DNA of 64,000 nucleotides from Alkalihalobacillus trypoxylicola. GTDB lineage: Bacteria; Bacillota; Bacilli; Bacillales; Bacillaceae_D. The translations under genes and the position numbers were made by a program. The DNA is taken from assembly GCF_001590785.1 (NCBI RefSeq), contig NZ_LTAO01000012.1, forward strand, positions 703,630 through 767,629, read 5' to 3'. Position 1 is the stretch's first letter, and every line of letters starts with the position of its first letter. Below, piece by piece: positions 1 to 8,945 of the stretch. The notes beneath the pieces are model-generated. The model saw nothing but the letters and a program-made list of their open reading frames with translations. It searched no databases and was not told the DNA's origin.

Positions 1-5
1 CGAAT

Positions 6-44
6 AGGACTTTCCTTACTTTGATTAGAAGGAAGGTCCTTTTA
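6..44. terminator. Hairpin terminator at the left edge
   Basis: The arms AGGACTTTCCTT and AAGGAAGGTCCT flank an 11-base loop and are followed by TTTT. It resembles the hairpins at 46881 and 54053. It probably ends a gene lying left of the window. Confidence 0.7.
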
Positions 45-118
45 CATTTGATGATTTTCTATGAAATAGATGAGCGATTGGGGGCTCATTATTACTTAAA
101 CGTCATTTTTTGATAATA

Positions 119-354
119 GAGTCCATTTCATCATTGCTTTATAAGTAAACGATTCCAAACCATTATTATAAAATGTCTTGAATGTTTGCGAATTCACTCG
201 TTATTGTAATGGTAGGTAGTGGCTCCCAAAGGATGAGCGCCGTTTGAAGATCCACTCTGACGAAAAGCTTTTGGGAAAGCATCTACCTAAAGTGAAAATC
301 AAAAACTTAATCTTTCGGTTTTTATTAAAAGATAGGAAGGATGAAATTCATTCG
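119..354 (+). repeat. Structured intergenic repeat, copy A (internally deleted)
   Basis: First of nine copies of an element of about 265 bp. It has the left terminal arm (TTTCATCATTGC), the GGTAGGTAGTG..CTCCCAAAGG core entry and the CATCTACCTAAAGTG exit, and the right terminal arm ending in GATGAAATTCATTC. About 29 bases of the core are missing: after TCTGACGAA it jumps to AAGCTTTTGGGAAAGC, so one side of the apical stem is lost. No coding role is apparent. Confidence 0.85.
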
Positions 355-381
355 ATCTTATAAATAAAAAGGTGAAACCTC

Positions 382-424
382 TTGACAAAATAATCAGAAA
401 GTTAGAAAATGTACGCGTGTACAT
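382..424 (+). promoter_or_regulatory. Promoter and putative LacI-family operator for the sugar operon
   Basis: TTGACA lies at 382-387, with a weak TAGAAA -10 at 403-408 (spacer 15). The 16-base near-palindrome ATGTACGCGTGTACAT at 409-424 has one mismatch between half-sites and a central CG, the usual design of a LacI-family operator. It sits just downstream of the -10. Inference: it is bound by the LacI-type regulator encoded at 2693-3712. Confidence 0.55.
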
Positions 425-489
425 CTTTTTGCTTAAGCGAAAGTTTTAAATGTTATTTAAATCACAAAAGCTAAAGGAGAGTGTAGAAG

Positions 490-1458
490 ATGAAGTTAGG
501 TGTATTTACTGTTTTATTTTCTGACAAGAAATTTGAAGAGATGTTGGATTATGTAAAGGAATCTGGGTTGGATTCTGTTGAGATTGGAACAGGGGGTTAT
601 CCAGGGGATGCACATTGTAAACTAGATGAATTACTAGAAAGCAAAGAAAAAAGAGAATCCTTTTTGAATGCGGTTACATCTAGAGGCTTGAACATAAGCT
701 CATTAAGCTGTCATGGTAATCCGCTTTCCCCTGACAAAGCTTTTGCCGAGGATTGTCATCAAGCTTTTGTGAAGTCTATTAAGCTAGCCAATTTATTAAA
801 TATTCCAGTTGTTAATACGTTCAGTGGAACACCTGGAGCATCTGAAAATGATCAATACCCCAATTGGCCAGTAGCACCTTGGCCAAATGATTTTCAAGAT
901 ATCTTAAAATGGCAATGGGAAGAGAAATTAATTCCATATTGGAAGGAAATGGCTCAATTAGCAGATGAAAATGGAGTGAAAATCGGTCTAGAACTTCATG
1001 GGGGCTTTTTAGTACACACGCCTTATACATTATTGAAATTACGCGAAGCGACCTCTGATGCAATTGGAGCAAATCTAGACCCTAGTCATCTTTGGTGGCA
1101 AGGAATTGACCCAGTTGGTGCTATTAAAATTTTAGGAAAAGCAAATGCAATTCATCATTTCCATGCTAAAGATACCTTTATTGATCAAGATAACGTAAAT
1201 ATGTATGGCTTAACAGACATGCAATCATACGGAAACATACAAACAAGGTCCTGGAATTTCCGTTCCGTAGGATTAGGCCATAGTATGCAAGAATGGGCAA
1301 ATATTATGAGTGCGCTTCGAACTTTTGGTTACGATTATGTAGTTAGTATTGAGCATGAAGATCCAATCATGTCCATTGAAGAGGGATTTGCTACAGCTGT
1401 GCGCAACCTACAAACCGTACTTTATCGAGAGCAACCAAATGATATGTGGTGGGTGTAA
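490..1458 (+). CDS. Sugar phosphate isomerase/epimerase family protein (xylose isomerase-like TIM barrel)
   Basis: A 322-residue protein of the AP-endonuclease-2/xylose isomerase-like TIM-barrel family, the fold of IolE-type and sugar 3-epimerase enzymes. Likely metal-ligand segments can be seen: LELHGG in the middle, then ANLDPSHLWW, HHFHAKD and SIEHEDP near the end. The AAAGGAG ribosome binding site precedes the ATG. It is the first gene of an operon with an oxidoreductase, a LacI regulator and a ThuA protein, so a cytoplasmic sugar or cyclitol (or 3-keto-sugar) isomerisation step is likely. The substrate cannot be read from the sequence. Expression is probably controlled by the operator at 409-424. 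Confidence 0.85.
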   Translation: MKLGVFTVLFSDKKFEEMLDYVKESGLDSVEIGTGGYPGDAHCKLDELLESKEKRESFLNAVTSRGLNISSLSCHGNPLSPDKAFAEDCHQAFVKSIKLANLLNIPVVNTFSGTPGASENDQYPNWPVAPWPNDFQDILKWQWEEKLIPYWKEMAQLADENGVKIGLELHGGFLVHTPYTLLKLREATSDAIGANLDPSHLWWQGIDPVGAIKILGKANAIHHFHAKDTFIDQDNVNMYGLTDMQSYGNIQTRSWNFRSVGLGHSMQEWANIMSALRTFGYDYVVSIEHEDPIMSIEEGFATAVRNLQTVLYREQPNDMWWV

Positions 1459-1491
1459 TGATTCTTTTAAATGAAGGAAGGGGAATGTAAA

Positions 1492-2658
1492 ATGAGCAAT
1501 CAAATTAATATTGGAATGATCGGCTATAAATTTATGGGAAAGGCGCATAGTCTCGCTTATCGTAATATGCCTTTCTATTTTAAAACTGGAAAAACGCCTG
1601 TTTTAAAAACGCTATGTGGAAGAAATGAACAAGAAGTAAAGCAAGCTGCGACCAACTGGGGCTTTCAACAAACTGAAACGGATTGGAAGAAAGTAATTGA
1701 GGACCCAGAGATTGATTTAATAGATATTGTCACTCCAAACCATCTACATGCTGAAATGGCGATTGCTGCTTTGGAAGCAGGAAAACATGTCATTTGTGAA
1801 AAACCACTTGCTTTAAACTTGGAGCAGGCTATAAAAATGGAAGAGGTAGCAAGGAAATCTGGAAAAATTGCGATGATTTGTCATAATTATCGATTTGCAC
1901 CAGCCGTACAATATGCGAAAAAGCTAATAGATGAAGGGAAATTAGGGAAGATACGACAAGTTCGAGCCACTTATTTGCAAGATTGGCTAATGGACCCGGA
2001 ATTTCCTCTTACATGGCGTCTAGATAAAGAGGTTACGGGTACAGGTGCCTTAGGGGACATTGGAGCTCATAGTATCGATTTAGCTAGATTCTTAATTGGT
2101 GAGATAACGGATGTTGTTTCCTTGCTTGAAACATTTATTAAAGAACGTCCAACAGGAGATATGGTTCAAGGACTCAGTGCCAAGAAAAATCAAAATACTG
2201 AAATGGGTCAAGTCACGGTCGATGATGCAGCATTATTTCTTGCAAAATTCGAAAATGGAGCGATTGGTACTTTTGAATCCTCACGCTTTGCTGGAGGAAA
2301 TAAAAATGGAAATCGTTTTGAAATTAATGGAGAAAAAGGCTCTATAAAGTGGGATTTAGAAAATATGAATTTACTAGAGGTCTACTTTGAAGGAGATGAA
2401 GAAGGATTAAAGGGCTTTAGAACAATAAACTGTACGGAAGAAATTCATCCTTATGCTTCCGCCTATTGGCCATCGGGTCACATTATAGGATATGAGCATA
2501 CATTTATTAATTTAGTAAAGGATTTATTTGATGGTATAGATAATCAAACACAGCCAAAACCAGACTTTATAGATGGACTTCGAAATCAAGAGGTCTTACA
2601 TGCAGTTGAGCAATCTTCTCTTGAAAATAGCTGGAAATCGATTGATACCGTTCGATAG
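1492..2658 (+). CDS. Gfo/Idh/MocA family oxidoreductase
   Basis: NAD(P)-dependent sugar or cyclitol dehydrogenase family, 388 residues from the ATG at 1492, which is preceded by a strong GGAAGGGG site. An in-frame ATG at 1471 has no such site. The N-terminal Rossmann segment is IGMIGYKFMGKAHS, so the usual GxGxxG is degenerate. CEKPLALN carries the conserved EKP lysine, and GDIGAHSIDLAR holds the catalytic-region His and Asp. It lies 33 bases after the isomerase gene and upstream of the LacI gene. Role inferred: oxidation or reduction at a ring carbon of the sugar handled by the operon. Confidence 0.88.
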   Translation: MSNQINIGMIGYKFMGKAHSLAYRNMPFYFKTGKTPVLKTLCGRNEQEVKQAATNWGFQQTETDWKKVIEDPEIDLIDIVTPNHLHAEMAIAALEAGKHVICEKPLALNLEQAIKMEEVARKSGKIAMICHNYRFAPAVQYAKKLIDEGKLGKIRQVRATYLQDWLMDPEFPLTWRLDKEVTGTGALGDIGAHSIDLARFLIGEITDVVSLLETFIKERPTGDMVQGLSAKKNQNTEMGQVTVDDAALFLAKFENGAIGTFESSRFAGGNKNGNRFEINGEKGSIKWDLENMNLLEVYFEGDEEGLKGFRTINCTEEIHPYASAYWPSGHIIGYEHTFINLVKDLFDGIDNQTQPKPDFIDGLRNQEVLHAVEQSSLENSWKSIDTVR

Positions 2659-2692
2659 CAGGATGGTATGGTGAAAAGAAAGGACTATTGTA

Positions 2693-3712
2693 ATGTCAAA
2701 CGTAACAAGAAAAGACGTCGCAAAAATAGCAGAGGTTTCAGAAGCAACCGTTTCTCGAGTATTTAGTAATCACCACTCAGTTAAAGCAGAAACGAAAGAG
2801 AGAGTTTTAAAGGTTGCATCTCAATTGAATTATTATCCAAATGTATTGGCACAAAACTTTGCTAAACGAAAAAGTGGCAATATAGGTGTTGTTTTACCAT
2901 ATATTCCTTCTGCTAATGTTTTCTCTAATTATTTCTTTGCAGAGGTTTTACAAGGAATAGGGGAAGTGACTGAAAAAAACCATTATAATATGGTGTTATT
3001 GTTTCAACATGAAAGTAACCCTATGGATTATGAACAATACTTTTTACGTCACGAAATCGATGCTTGTCTAATTCTTGGTGCAAAACATAGAGAGGAAGAG
3101 ATTCGAAACCTTGAGAAACTGCATAAAAGAAATTTGCCTTTCTGTATGGTGAATCAACATTTCTCCTCTCAGGAATTTTCCGAGGTTGATGCTAATCATG
3201 AAGATGGAAGTCATCAAGTGATTCAGCATTTATATGAACAAGGCTGTAAAAAAATCGCTTTTTTAAATGGTCCTCTCGTATTTTCGAACAGCTCTGATCG
3301 ATTAGCGGGTTATAAAAAGGCTTGTAAAGAGTGGGGATTGCCTTTATTAGAAGAATTCATTCACTACGGAGATTATAGTAGAACAAGTGGTTATCAAAAA
3401 ACAGATTCTATTCTAACATTGGACATGGATGCTATTTATTGTGCAAATGATAGAATGGCGATTGGTGTAATGAGAAGATTAGAAGAATTAGAAATACAGC
3501 CTGGGAAAGATATAGCCTTAGTAGGGTATGATTATTCAGACTTATCTAGACTTGTTACCCCGACATTAACAAGTGTTGAGGTACCTTTTCGAGAAATGGG
3601 AAAGCATGCAGCTGAAAAGGTATTAAACGATATAGCCCATTCAAAAGTTGAATATAAACAGGTGAAATTAGCAACTAAATTAATTATTAATGAATCATCA
3701 TTATTAGTTTGA
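2693..3712 (+). CDS. LacI family transcriptional regulator
   Basis: A 339-residue LacI/GalR repressor. The N-terminal helix-turn-helix and hinge are visible (TRKDVAKIAEVSEATVSRVF, then VLKVASQLNYYPN). A periplasmic-binding-like sugar sensor domain follows (IGVVLPYI, KIAFLNGP, AIYCANDRMAIG, DIALVGYDY). It lies 34 bases after the oxidoreductase gene in the same direction, so it is probably co-transcribed and autoregulated through the palindrome at 409-424. The effector is presumably the sugar used by the operon; this is inference. Confidence 0.92.
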   Translation: MSNVTRKDVAKIAEVSEATVSRVFSNHHSVKAETKERVLKVASQLNYYPNVLAQNFAKRKSGNIGVVLPYIPSANVFSNYFFAEVLQGIGEVTEKNHYNMVLLFQHESNPMDYEQYFLRHEIDACLILGAKHREEEIRNLEKLHKRNLPFCMVNQHFSSQEFSEVDANHEDGSHQVIQHLYEQGCKKIAFLNGPLVFSNSSDRLAGYKKACKEWGLPLLEEFIHYGDYSRTSGYQKTDSILTLDMDAIYCANDRMAIGVMRRLEELEIQPGKDIALVGYDYSDLSRLVTPTLTSVEVPFREMGKHAAEKVLNDIAHSKVEYKQVKLATKLIINESSLLV

Positions 3713-3736
3713 ACAGAAAACTAGGAGGCGTATGGA

Positions 3737-4393
3737 TTGAAGAAAAAAGCTTTAGTATTTTCAGGTGGTTGGGAAGGGCATGAACCTATTGAGGTTGGTC
3801 AATTTCTTTCTCAGCAATTAAGGGAAGAAGGGTATGAAGTAAGTACGGAAACGACATTGGATGTACTAGAAGAATACGTCCTAACTGATTTTGATTTAAT
3901 CGTTCCTAACTGGACACAGGGTCAAATTGAAGAGTCTCAATTAAAGCCTTTGCTAGAAGCTGTTGAGAAGGGTACAGGACTTGCAGGCTTGCATGGTGGA
4001 ATGGGAGATAGCTTCAGAATGGCTGTTGATTACCAGTTTATGGTAGGGGGGCAATGGGTAGCACATCCAGGAAATGATTTAGTTGAATATGAGGTAGACA
4101 TTGTAGATGAAAACCATCATCTAACTGCAGGTATGAAAACCTTTAAAGTAAAATCTGAACAATACTATATGCACGTTGATCCAGCAGCTAATGTTCATGC
4201 CACTACGAAATTTCCATTAGTAGATGGTCCACATGCTGTCAATGGAGAAGTTCATATGCCAGTCGTATGGTCTAAGCAATGGGGAAAAGGCCGAGTTTAT
4301 TATTGTTCTCTAGGTCACTCACTAGAAATTGTGAAGCAAGAAGAAGTTCAAAAGCTTATGAAAAAAGGCATGCTCTGGGCGACAAGGTCATAA
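3737..4393 (+). CDS. ThuA-like domain protein
   Basis: A 218-residue protein of the ThuA (trehalose utilisation) family with a class-I glutamine-amidotransferase-like fold (KALVFSGGWEGHEP, DFDLIVPNW, GLAGLHGG, PVVWSKQWGKGRVYYCSLGH). The start is TTG at 3737: AGGAGGCG lies 5-12 bases upstream, and the ATG at 3732 runs into a stop after two codons. ThuA proteins often sit beside Gfo/Idh/MocA oxidoreductases in keto-sugar pathways, which fits this operon. It is the last gene before the terminator at 4499. Confidence 0.85.
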   Translation: MKKKALVFSGGWEGHEPIEVGQFLSQQLREEGYEVSTETTLDVLEEYVLTDFDLIVPNWTQGQIEESQLKPLLEAVEKGTGLAGLHGGMGDSFRMAVDYQFMVGGQWVAHPGNDLVEYEVDIVDENHHLTAGMKTFKVKSEQYYMHVDPAANVHATTKFPLVDGPHAVNGEVHMPVVWSKQWGKGRVYYCSLGHSLEIVKQEEVQKLMKKGMLWATRS

Positions 4394-4498
4394 TTAATGG
4401 CTATCTAAAGTTTGAGACCGAAGTTGTTTTTAAAGAAATGAAAACCCTATTGCGAAATTTGAAATGATTTGTAGTGGATAAATACAAAATAACGATAG

Positions 4499-4530
4499 AC
4501 CTCTCCTTGCTAAAAAAGGAGGGGTTTTTT
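4499..4530 (+). terminator. Rho-independent terminator of the sugar operon
   Basis: CCTCTCCTT and AAGGAGGGG form the stem with a short A-rich loop, followed by six T. It closes the 490-4393 operon. Confidence 0.85.
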
Positions 4531-4566
4531 GAACGGGTAGATTCCCTATGAAAATAGTAGGCTAGC

Positions 4567-4690
4567 GGACACAAGGTACAGAGACTCCAGTGGGAGGAAG
4601 TGGCCATCCCGAAAAAAGTTAGTTTGGCAGCTCCCAACCAAAAGCGAATTATCTTGGGCGAGCGAACAGCCGGGGACATAACATGTGTGG
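4567..4690. repeat. Degenerate second intergenic repeat (copy 1)
   Basis: A higher-GC block in the 440-base gap between the ThuA gene and the next gene. It reads GCGGACACAAGGTACAGAG, then AGGAAGTGGCCA and GAGCGAACAGCCGGGGA. The same segments, diverged, recur in order at 46969-47080. It looks like a remnant of a Bacillus-type structured intergenic repeat. An open frame on the minus strand across it (4401-4790) is not convincing. Confidence 0.4.
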
Positions 4691-4836
4691 AATTATTCAT
4701 TCGTGAGGAATTGTCCTGGCCTCTTTTTGATGGCTTGAGAGAAGAGAAGCTTTGCAAGTTCTCTACATAAATATAAAAAAGCAACGTCAAAGCGCTGCTT
4801 TTTATGTAATAAATAAAGGTTTTGTAGTAACATTTC

Positions 4837-5904
4837 TTATAGGTCCCAATTGAGTTTTACTTCATCACCTGTACGGGAGGATTCATAAATAGCATCTAAA
4901 ATTAAATTAGTGGTTAAGCCACTCGTAGCAGGTATTAATGGCTCATGATTGAGCACAATGGATTCTAAAAAATGTTTAGATAATAAAATTCGGTCATTTT
5001 CCACACTTTCAGACTGATTTAAAGGTAAATCGACCGTTTGATTGAAGCTTTCTGTTAATATTTTTGCTTGATTGCCTCGAATATGAGCCCCACCTTCCGT
5101 GCCTAAAAGCTGGACATAAGGTTGATTATCCGTATCTACATGAGCTGCCCAACTTACATCTAGGCTTAAAGTAGAGCCATCCTCCATCTTAATTAAGGCG
5201 GTTGCTAGGTCCTCAACATCATACTTTCCTTGCCAATCAGGTTTACCCCATTCTCCAATTCCTTTTTGTAAAGGGCCGAATTCCGAGTAGGTGGAGCCGA
5301 ACACAGAGACTGGTTTAGGATTACCCATTAAATATAAACTAACATCTAACATGTGCACTCCAATGTCTATTAAAGGTCCTCCACCGGATTCAGCCTTTTG
5401 CGTAAACCAGCTCCCCCATCCTGGAATCCCTTTTCTTCTTAACCAACCTGTTTTAACATGATAAATCGATCCAAAGGACTTTTTATTTATTAGTTTAATG
5501 ATTTGCTGAACGTGCCATTGCCATCTCATTTGGTGAGCTACCATCAATTGTTTATTTGTTGATTTTTGGACACGAACAATTTCTTTTGCTTGCTCACTAT
5601 TTAAAGCCATTGGTTTTTCAAGTAAGACATGCTTATTTGCAAGCAACGCTTCAATAGCTAATGATGAATGCTCTTTATTCGGAACGCATATGACAACAGC
5701 ATCTATTTCTGGGTTTTCTAGCAAGTCTTGTGCTGTTTTATATACGATCTCAACCCCGAATCTTTTCGCTTTTTCTTCAGCCGCGCTTTTGAAAACATCG
5801 GTGATTCCAATTAGCCGAGCTTGCTCTAATTGTTGAAATTGTTCTAGATGGACACCGGCTATTCCGCCAGCTCCGATGAATCCTAATCCAATTTTTTTGT
5901 TCAT
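4837..5904 (-). CDS. Gfo/Idh/MocA family oxidoreductase (second)
   Basis: A 355-residue NAD(P)-dependent oxidoreductase. The Rossmann motif is near the N-terminus (GFIGAGGIAGVH), VLLEKPMALN holds the EKP motif, and GPLIDIGVHMLDV is the catalytic His/Asp region. The start ATG follows AGAGGAGG. It is convergent with the LacI operon and transcribed from its own promoter. The operon enzyme and this one are only distantly alike, so they probably act on different substrates or steps. Substrate unknown. Confidence 0.88.
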   Translation of the reverse strand: MNKKIGLGFIGAGGIAGVHLEQFQQLEQARLIGITDVFKSAAEEKAKRFGVEIVYKTAQDLLENPEIDAVVICVPNKEHSSLAIEALLANKHVLLEKPMALNSEQAKEIVRVQKSTNKQLMVAHQMRWQWHVQQIIKLINKKSFGSIYHVKTGWLRRKGIPGWGSWFTQKAESGGGPLIDIGVHMLDVSLYLMGNPKPVSVFGSTYSEFGPLQKGIGEWGKPDWQGKYDVEDLATALIKMEDGSTLSLDVSWAAHVDTDNQPYVQLLGTEGGAHIRGNQAKILTESFNQTVDLPLNQSESVENDRILLSKHFLESIVLNHEPLIPATSGLTTNLILDAIYESSRTGDEVKLNWDL

Positions 5905-6162
5905 AATTAGACCTCCTCTAATGCTAATAAAATCTTTCTTTTTAAGTTTAATTCAGTTCACATGAAATAGAAATAAAAAAATTTTGATAATCAAAAGATG
6001 ATTTACTTTTGTGATATACTAGCTCTAAAGTACATCGTTCTTTTGACTTGTTTACGAGAATGTAAATCTAGCTTATAATTATAGACTTTAATAGGTTTAA
6101 TATAATTAGATATGGTTAATACCTACAAGTATAAGGATTATTTGGTAAGGAAGGTTATAATT

Positions 6163-7029
6163 ATGACGAAGAAGATAAGTATTTCTTTTCTTTCTCTATT
6201 ACTCATTGTTTTGATTAGTGCTTGTTCCTTTGGGGAGCAGAGCGTCGAAGAGCAAGAATTAGATTTCGAGGAAAAGACAGAAGAGATTTCGGCAACGCCA
6301 AGTGAACCACAGCCAGAAGTGGAAGAAGAGCAAGTAGTAGAACAAGAGCAAGAAATAGATGAAGTGGAAGAAGCATTTAAAGAACAGTTTAAGCAATATG
6401 ATCAAAATGAAGTTATGATGGTCAATGGACAAGCAGTCGTACAAAATCCAGAGAATATCCATGCAGCGATTAATCGTGAATTTCTTTTACCTGAAGGGTA
6501 TCGCCCGGATGATTTAATCGTTCCTAATGTTCGCTTTTCTTTTGAAGAGGATATTGATAAGCGGTATTTGAGAGAAGAAGCAGCAATGGCTTTAGAGGAA
6601 CTATTTAAAGCAGCTGAGGCGGATGGAATAGAGCTTTATGCAATTTCAGGATTCCGTTCCTATGAAAGACAAGATACTTTATATGAAAATGCGATTTCAA
6701 ACCATGGTTCAGACCAAACAGTGGTAGCAATGCCTGGACAAAGCGAACACCAAACAGGACTCGCAATGGACGTTTCAAGTAACAGTAATCAATTTGCGTT
6801 AACAGCTGATTTTGAAAATACGGAAGAAGGACAATGGGTGGCAAACCGTGCTCATGAATTTGGGTATATTATTCGTTATCCAAAAGGAAAAGAGGAAATA
6901 ACAGGCTATGATTTTGAGCCTTGGCATATAAGGTATATTGGTGAAGAAATGGCCCAAATTCTTTATGAGAATGAATGGACACTTGAGGAATTTTTAGAAG
7001 AAGGAAAAGCCGTGGTTTTTGATTCATAA
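6163..7029 (+). CDS. VanY/LdcB-type D-alanyl-D-alanine carboxypeptidase lipoprotein
   Basis: Start chosen at ATG 6163 behind AAGGAAGG; the upstream in-frame ATG at 6112 has no site. The 288-residue product has a hydrophobic signal with a lipobox (LLIVLISAC) and then an acidic Glu/Gln-rich spacer of about 60 residues. The C-terminal VanY (peptidase M15B) domain has SGFRSYERQ, the zinc motif SEHQTGLAMD and EPWHIRYIG. It is probably a membrane-anchored extracytoplasmic enzyme trimming the D-Ala or L-Ala-D-Ala ends of peptidoglycan stem peptides. It is monocistronic and shares the bidirectional terminator at 7034 with prfC. Confidence 0.9.
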   Translation: MTKKISISFLSLLLIVLISACSFGEQSVEEQELDFEEKTEEISATPSEPQPEVEEEQVVEQEQEIDEVEEAFKEQFKQYDQNEVMMVNGQAVVQNPENIHAAINREFLLPEGYRPDDLIVPNVRFSFEEDIDKRYLREEAAMALEELFKAAEADGIELYAISGFRSYERQDTLYENAISNHGSDQTVVAMPGQSEHQTGLAMDVSSNSNQFALTADFENTEEGQWVANRAHEFGYIIRYPKGKEEITGYDFEPWHIRYIGEEMAQILYENEWTLEEFLEEGKAVVFDS

Positions 7030-7033
7030 GAAG

Positions 7034-7067
7034 AAAGAGGAGAAGGATTTACCTTCTCCTCTTTTTT
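7034..7067. terminator. Bidirectional terminator
   Basis: AAAGAGGAGAAGG pairs with CCTTCTCCTCTTT, with T-runs on both strands. It lies between the convergent carboxypeptidase and prfC genes. Confidence 0.85.
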
Positions 7068-8661
7068 ATGCTTGCTCTTTAATAAATGAGTTTTCATAAA
7101 ATTGGAGCCCGGGATATTTATCGATAGCTGTACGCATCTGAAAATCATTGTCAAACAAAGCGACGATGCGGCCGTCTCGGTCTGTGACCAAATTACGCTG
7201 ATTTTTTTTGAAGCTCTCCATTTCTTTTTCAGGACCACTAACCCACCTAGCAAAAGAAAACGGTAATTTCTCTAGCTGAATATCAACATGGTACTCACTT
7301 TTTAGACGATGCTCTAAAACTTCAAACTGTAAGACCCCTACGACCCCGACAATTTGCTGTTCAACAAATCGGTTATAGGTTTTAAAGAGCTGAATAGCTC
7401 CTTCCTCAGTTAATTGATGGAGTCCCTTTTCATAGGATTTGTGCTTTAATGCTTCCTTTACTGTGATGGCAGCAAAATGCTCTGGTGAGAAATGAGGCAT
7501 TTCAGCAAATTCAAAGGATGGACCGGTAACAAGTGTATCTCCAATTCTTAGATTACCTGGATCAAATAATCCGATGATATCTCCAGCATAAGCTTCCTCG
7601 ACTAAGCTTCTACTTTGCGCTAGAAATTGAGTAGGCTGAGCTAATTTTAAGTTCTTTCCTAAGCGAACATGTTTTACACTCATCCCTCTTTCGAATTTGC
7701 CAGAAGTAATTCTAAGGAAAGCAATTCGGTCACGGTGCGCTGGATTCATATTAGCCTGTATTTTAAATATAAACCCAGAGAAGCCTTGGTGTTCAAATGG
7801 GTTTATGATACCGTTTGAGCTTGCACGAGATGTAGGAGCCGGAGCTAATTTTAAGAAATGATCCAAAAAGGTTTGAACGCCAAAGCTAGAAATGGCACTA
7901 CCAAAAAAGATCGGTGTTAATTCTCCGTTCTTTATCTTCTCTAAATCAAATTCATCTCCCGCGACATCAAGAAGTTCTAATTCTTCACGAAATTGGCTCA
8001 CTAAATCTGGATCACCGATCGCTTCATCTAAAAGAGGATCATCAGGTCCAGTTAGAGAAATGACATCTATTTCTTTAGGGTTATTCGGATTATATAATTC
8101 AAGCTTTTTTTCTACTCGGTCATAAACACCGGAAAAAGACTGACCCATTCCTATTGGCCAACCCATTGGATAGGAGCGAATACCTAGAAGGTTTTCTAGC
8201 TCTTCCATTAATTCAAAAGGATCACGACCTTGACGGTCAAGTTTGTTCATAAAAGTAAAAATAGGAATTCCTCTCATTTTACACACTTTAAATAATTTTT
8301 TAGTTTGTGCTTCTACACCTTTTGCTGCATCTATTAGCATGGTAGCAGAGTCAGCTGCCGTTAACGTTCGATAAGTATCCTCACTGAAGTCTTGGTGTCC
8401 AGGCGTATCTAAAATATTAACATGATAATCCTCATACATGAATTCTAAAACAGAGCTTGTAACAGAAATCCCTCTCTGTTTTTCAATTTCCATCCAGTCA
8501 CTCATAGCATGTTTACTATTTTTCCTTCCTTTTACCGTACCAGCTTCTCTAATAGCTCCACCAAAGAGTAGGAGTTTTTCTGTTAAGGTTGTTTTACCTG
8601 CATCAGGGTGGGAAATAATAGCAAAAGTTCTTCTCGTTTCTATCTCTTTAAATGCATTCAT
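7066..8661 (-). CDS. prfC: Peptide chain release factor 3
   Basis: Translational GTPase RF3, 531 residues, which recycles RF1/RF2 from the ribosome after termination. G1 is HPDAGKTT, G3 is DTPGHQDFS and G4 is NKLD. Domains II and III follow and the length is normal for the family. The start was set at the ATG 8661 (MNAFKEIETRR), behind TGAGGATTTT; an upstream in-frame start at 8682 would add seven non-conserved residues. Cytoplasmic and monocistronic. Confidence 0.95.
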   Translation of the reverse strand: MNAFKEIETRRTFAIISHPDAGKTTLTEKLLLFGGAIREAGTVKGRKNSKHAMSDWMEIEKQRGISVTSSVLEFMYEDYHVNILDTPGHQDFSEDTYRTLTAADSATMLIDAAKGVEAQTKKLFKVCKMRGIPIFTFMNKLDRQGRDPFELMEELENLLGIRSYPMGWPIGMGQSFSGVYDRVEKKLELYNPNNPKEIDVISLTGPDDPLLDEAIGDPDLVSQFREELELLDVAGDEFDLEKIKNGELTPIFFGSAISSFGVQTFLDHFLKLAPAPTSRASSNGIINPFEHQGFSGFIFKIQANMNPAHRDRIAFLRITSGKFERGMSVKHVRLGKNLKLAQPTQFLAQSRSLVEEAYAGDIIGLFDPGNLRIGDTLVTGPSFEFAEMPHFSPEHFAAITVKEALKHKSYEKGLHQLTEEGAIQLFKTYNRFVEQQIVGVVGVLQFEVLEHRLKSEYHVDIQLEKLPFSFARWVSGPEKEMESFKKNQRNLVTDRDGRIVALFDNDFQMRTAIDKYPGLQFYENSFIKEQA

Positions 8662-8945
8662 TGTTAAAATCCTCATTTCCATTGTAACTGTTGATATATT
8701 ATACCAATCTTTTCTTTCATATTCACCTTTTAAATGAAAATTACATTTTTATTACAGTTTAGTAAATACGAGCATGATAAGAGGAAATAGTCATAGTTAT
8801 AACGAATAGATATAGAATCTACATAGATTGAACTAGTAAAAATAGACGTCATGGAAAGTGGTTGATAGTTCTTGAATCTTTACTTTTTTTTATGGCAAAC
8901 AGTGTTTATACTAGAAATGGTTTGAAAAATAGGGAGAGTGCCAAC

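Noticed and set aside
4401..4790. 129-codon minus-strand frame
   Set aside because: It crosses a terminator and a degenerate repeat and shows no family pattern or ribosome site.
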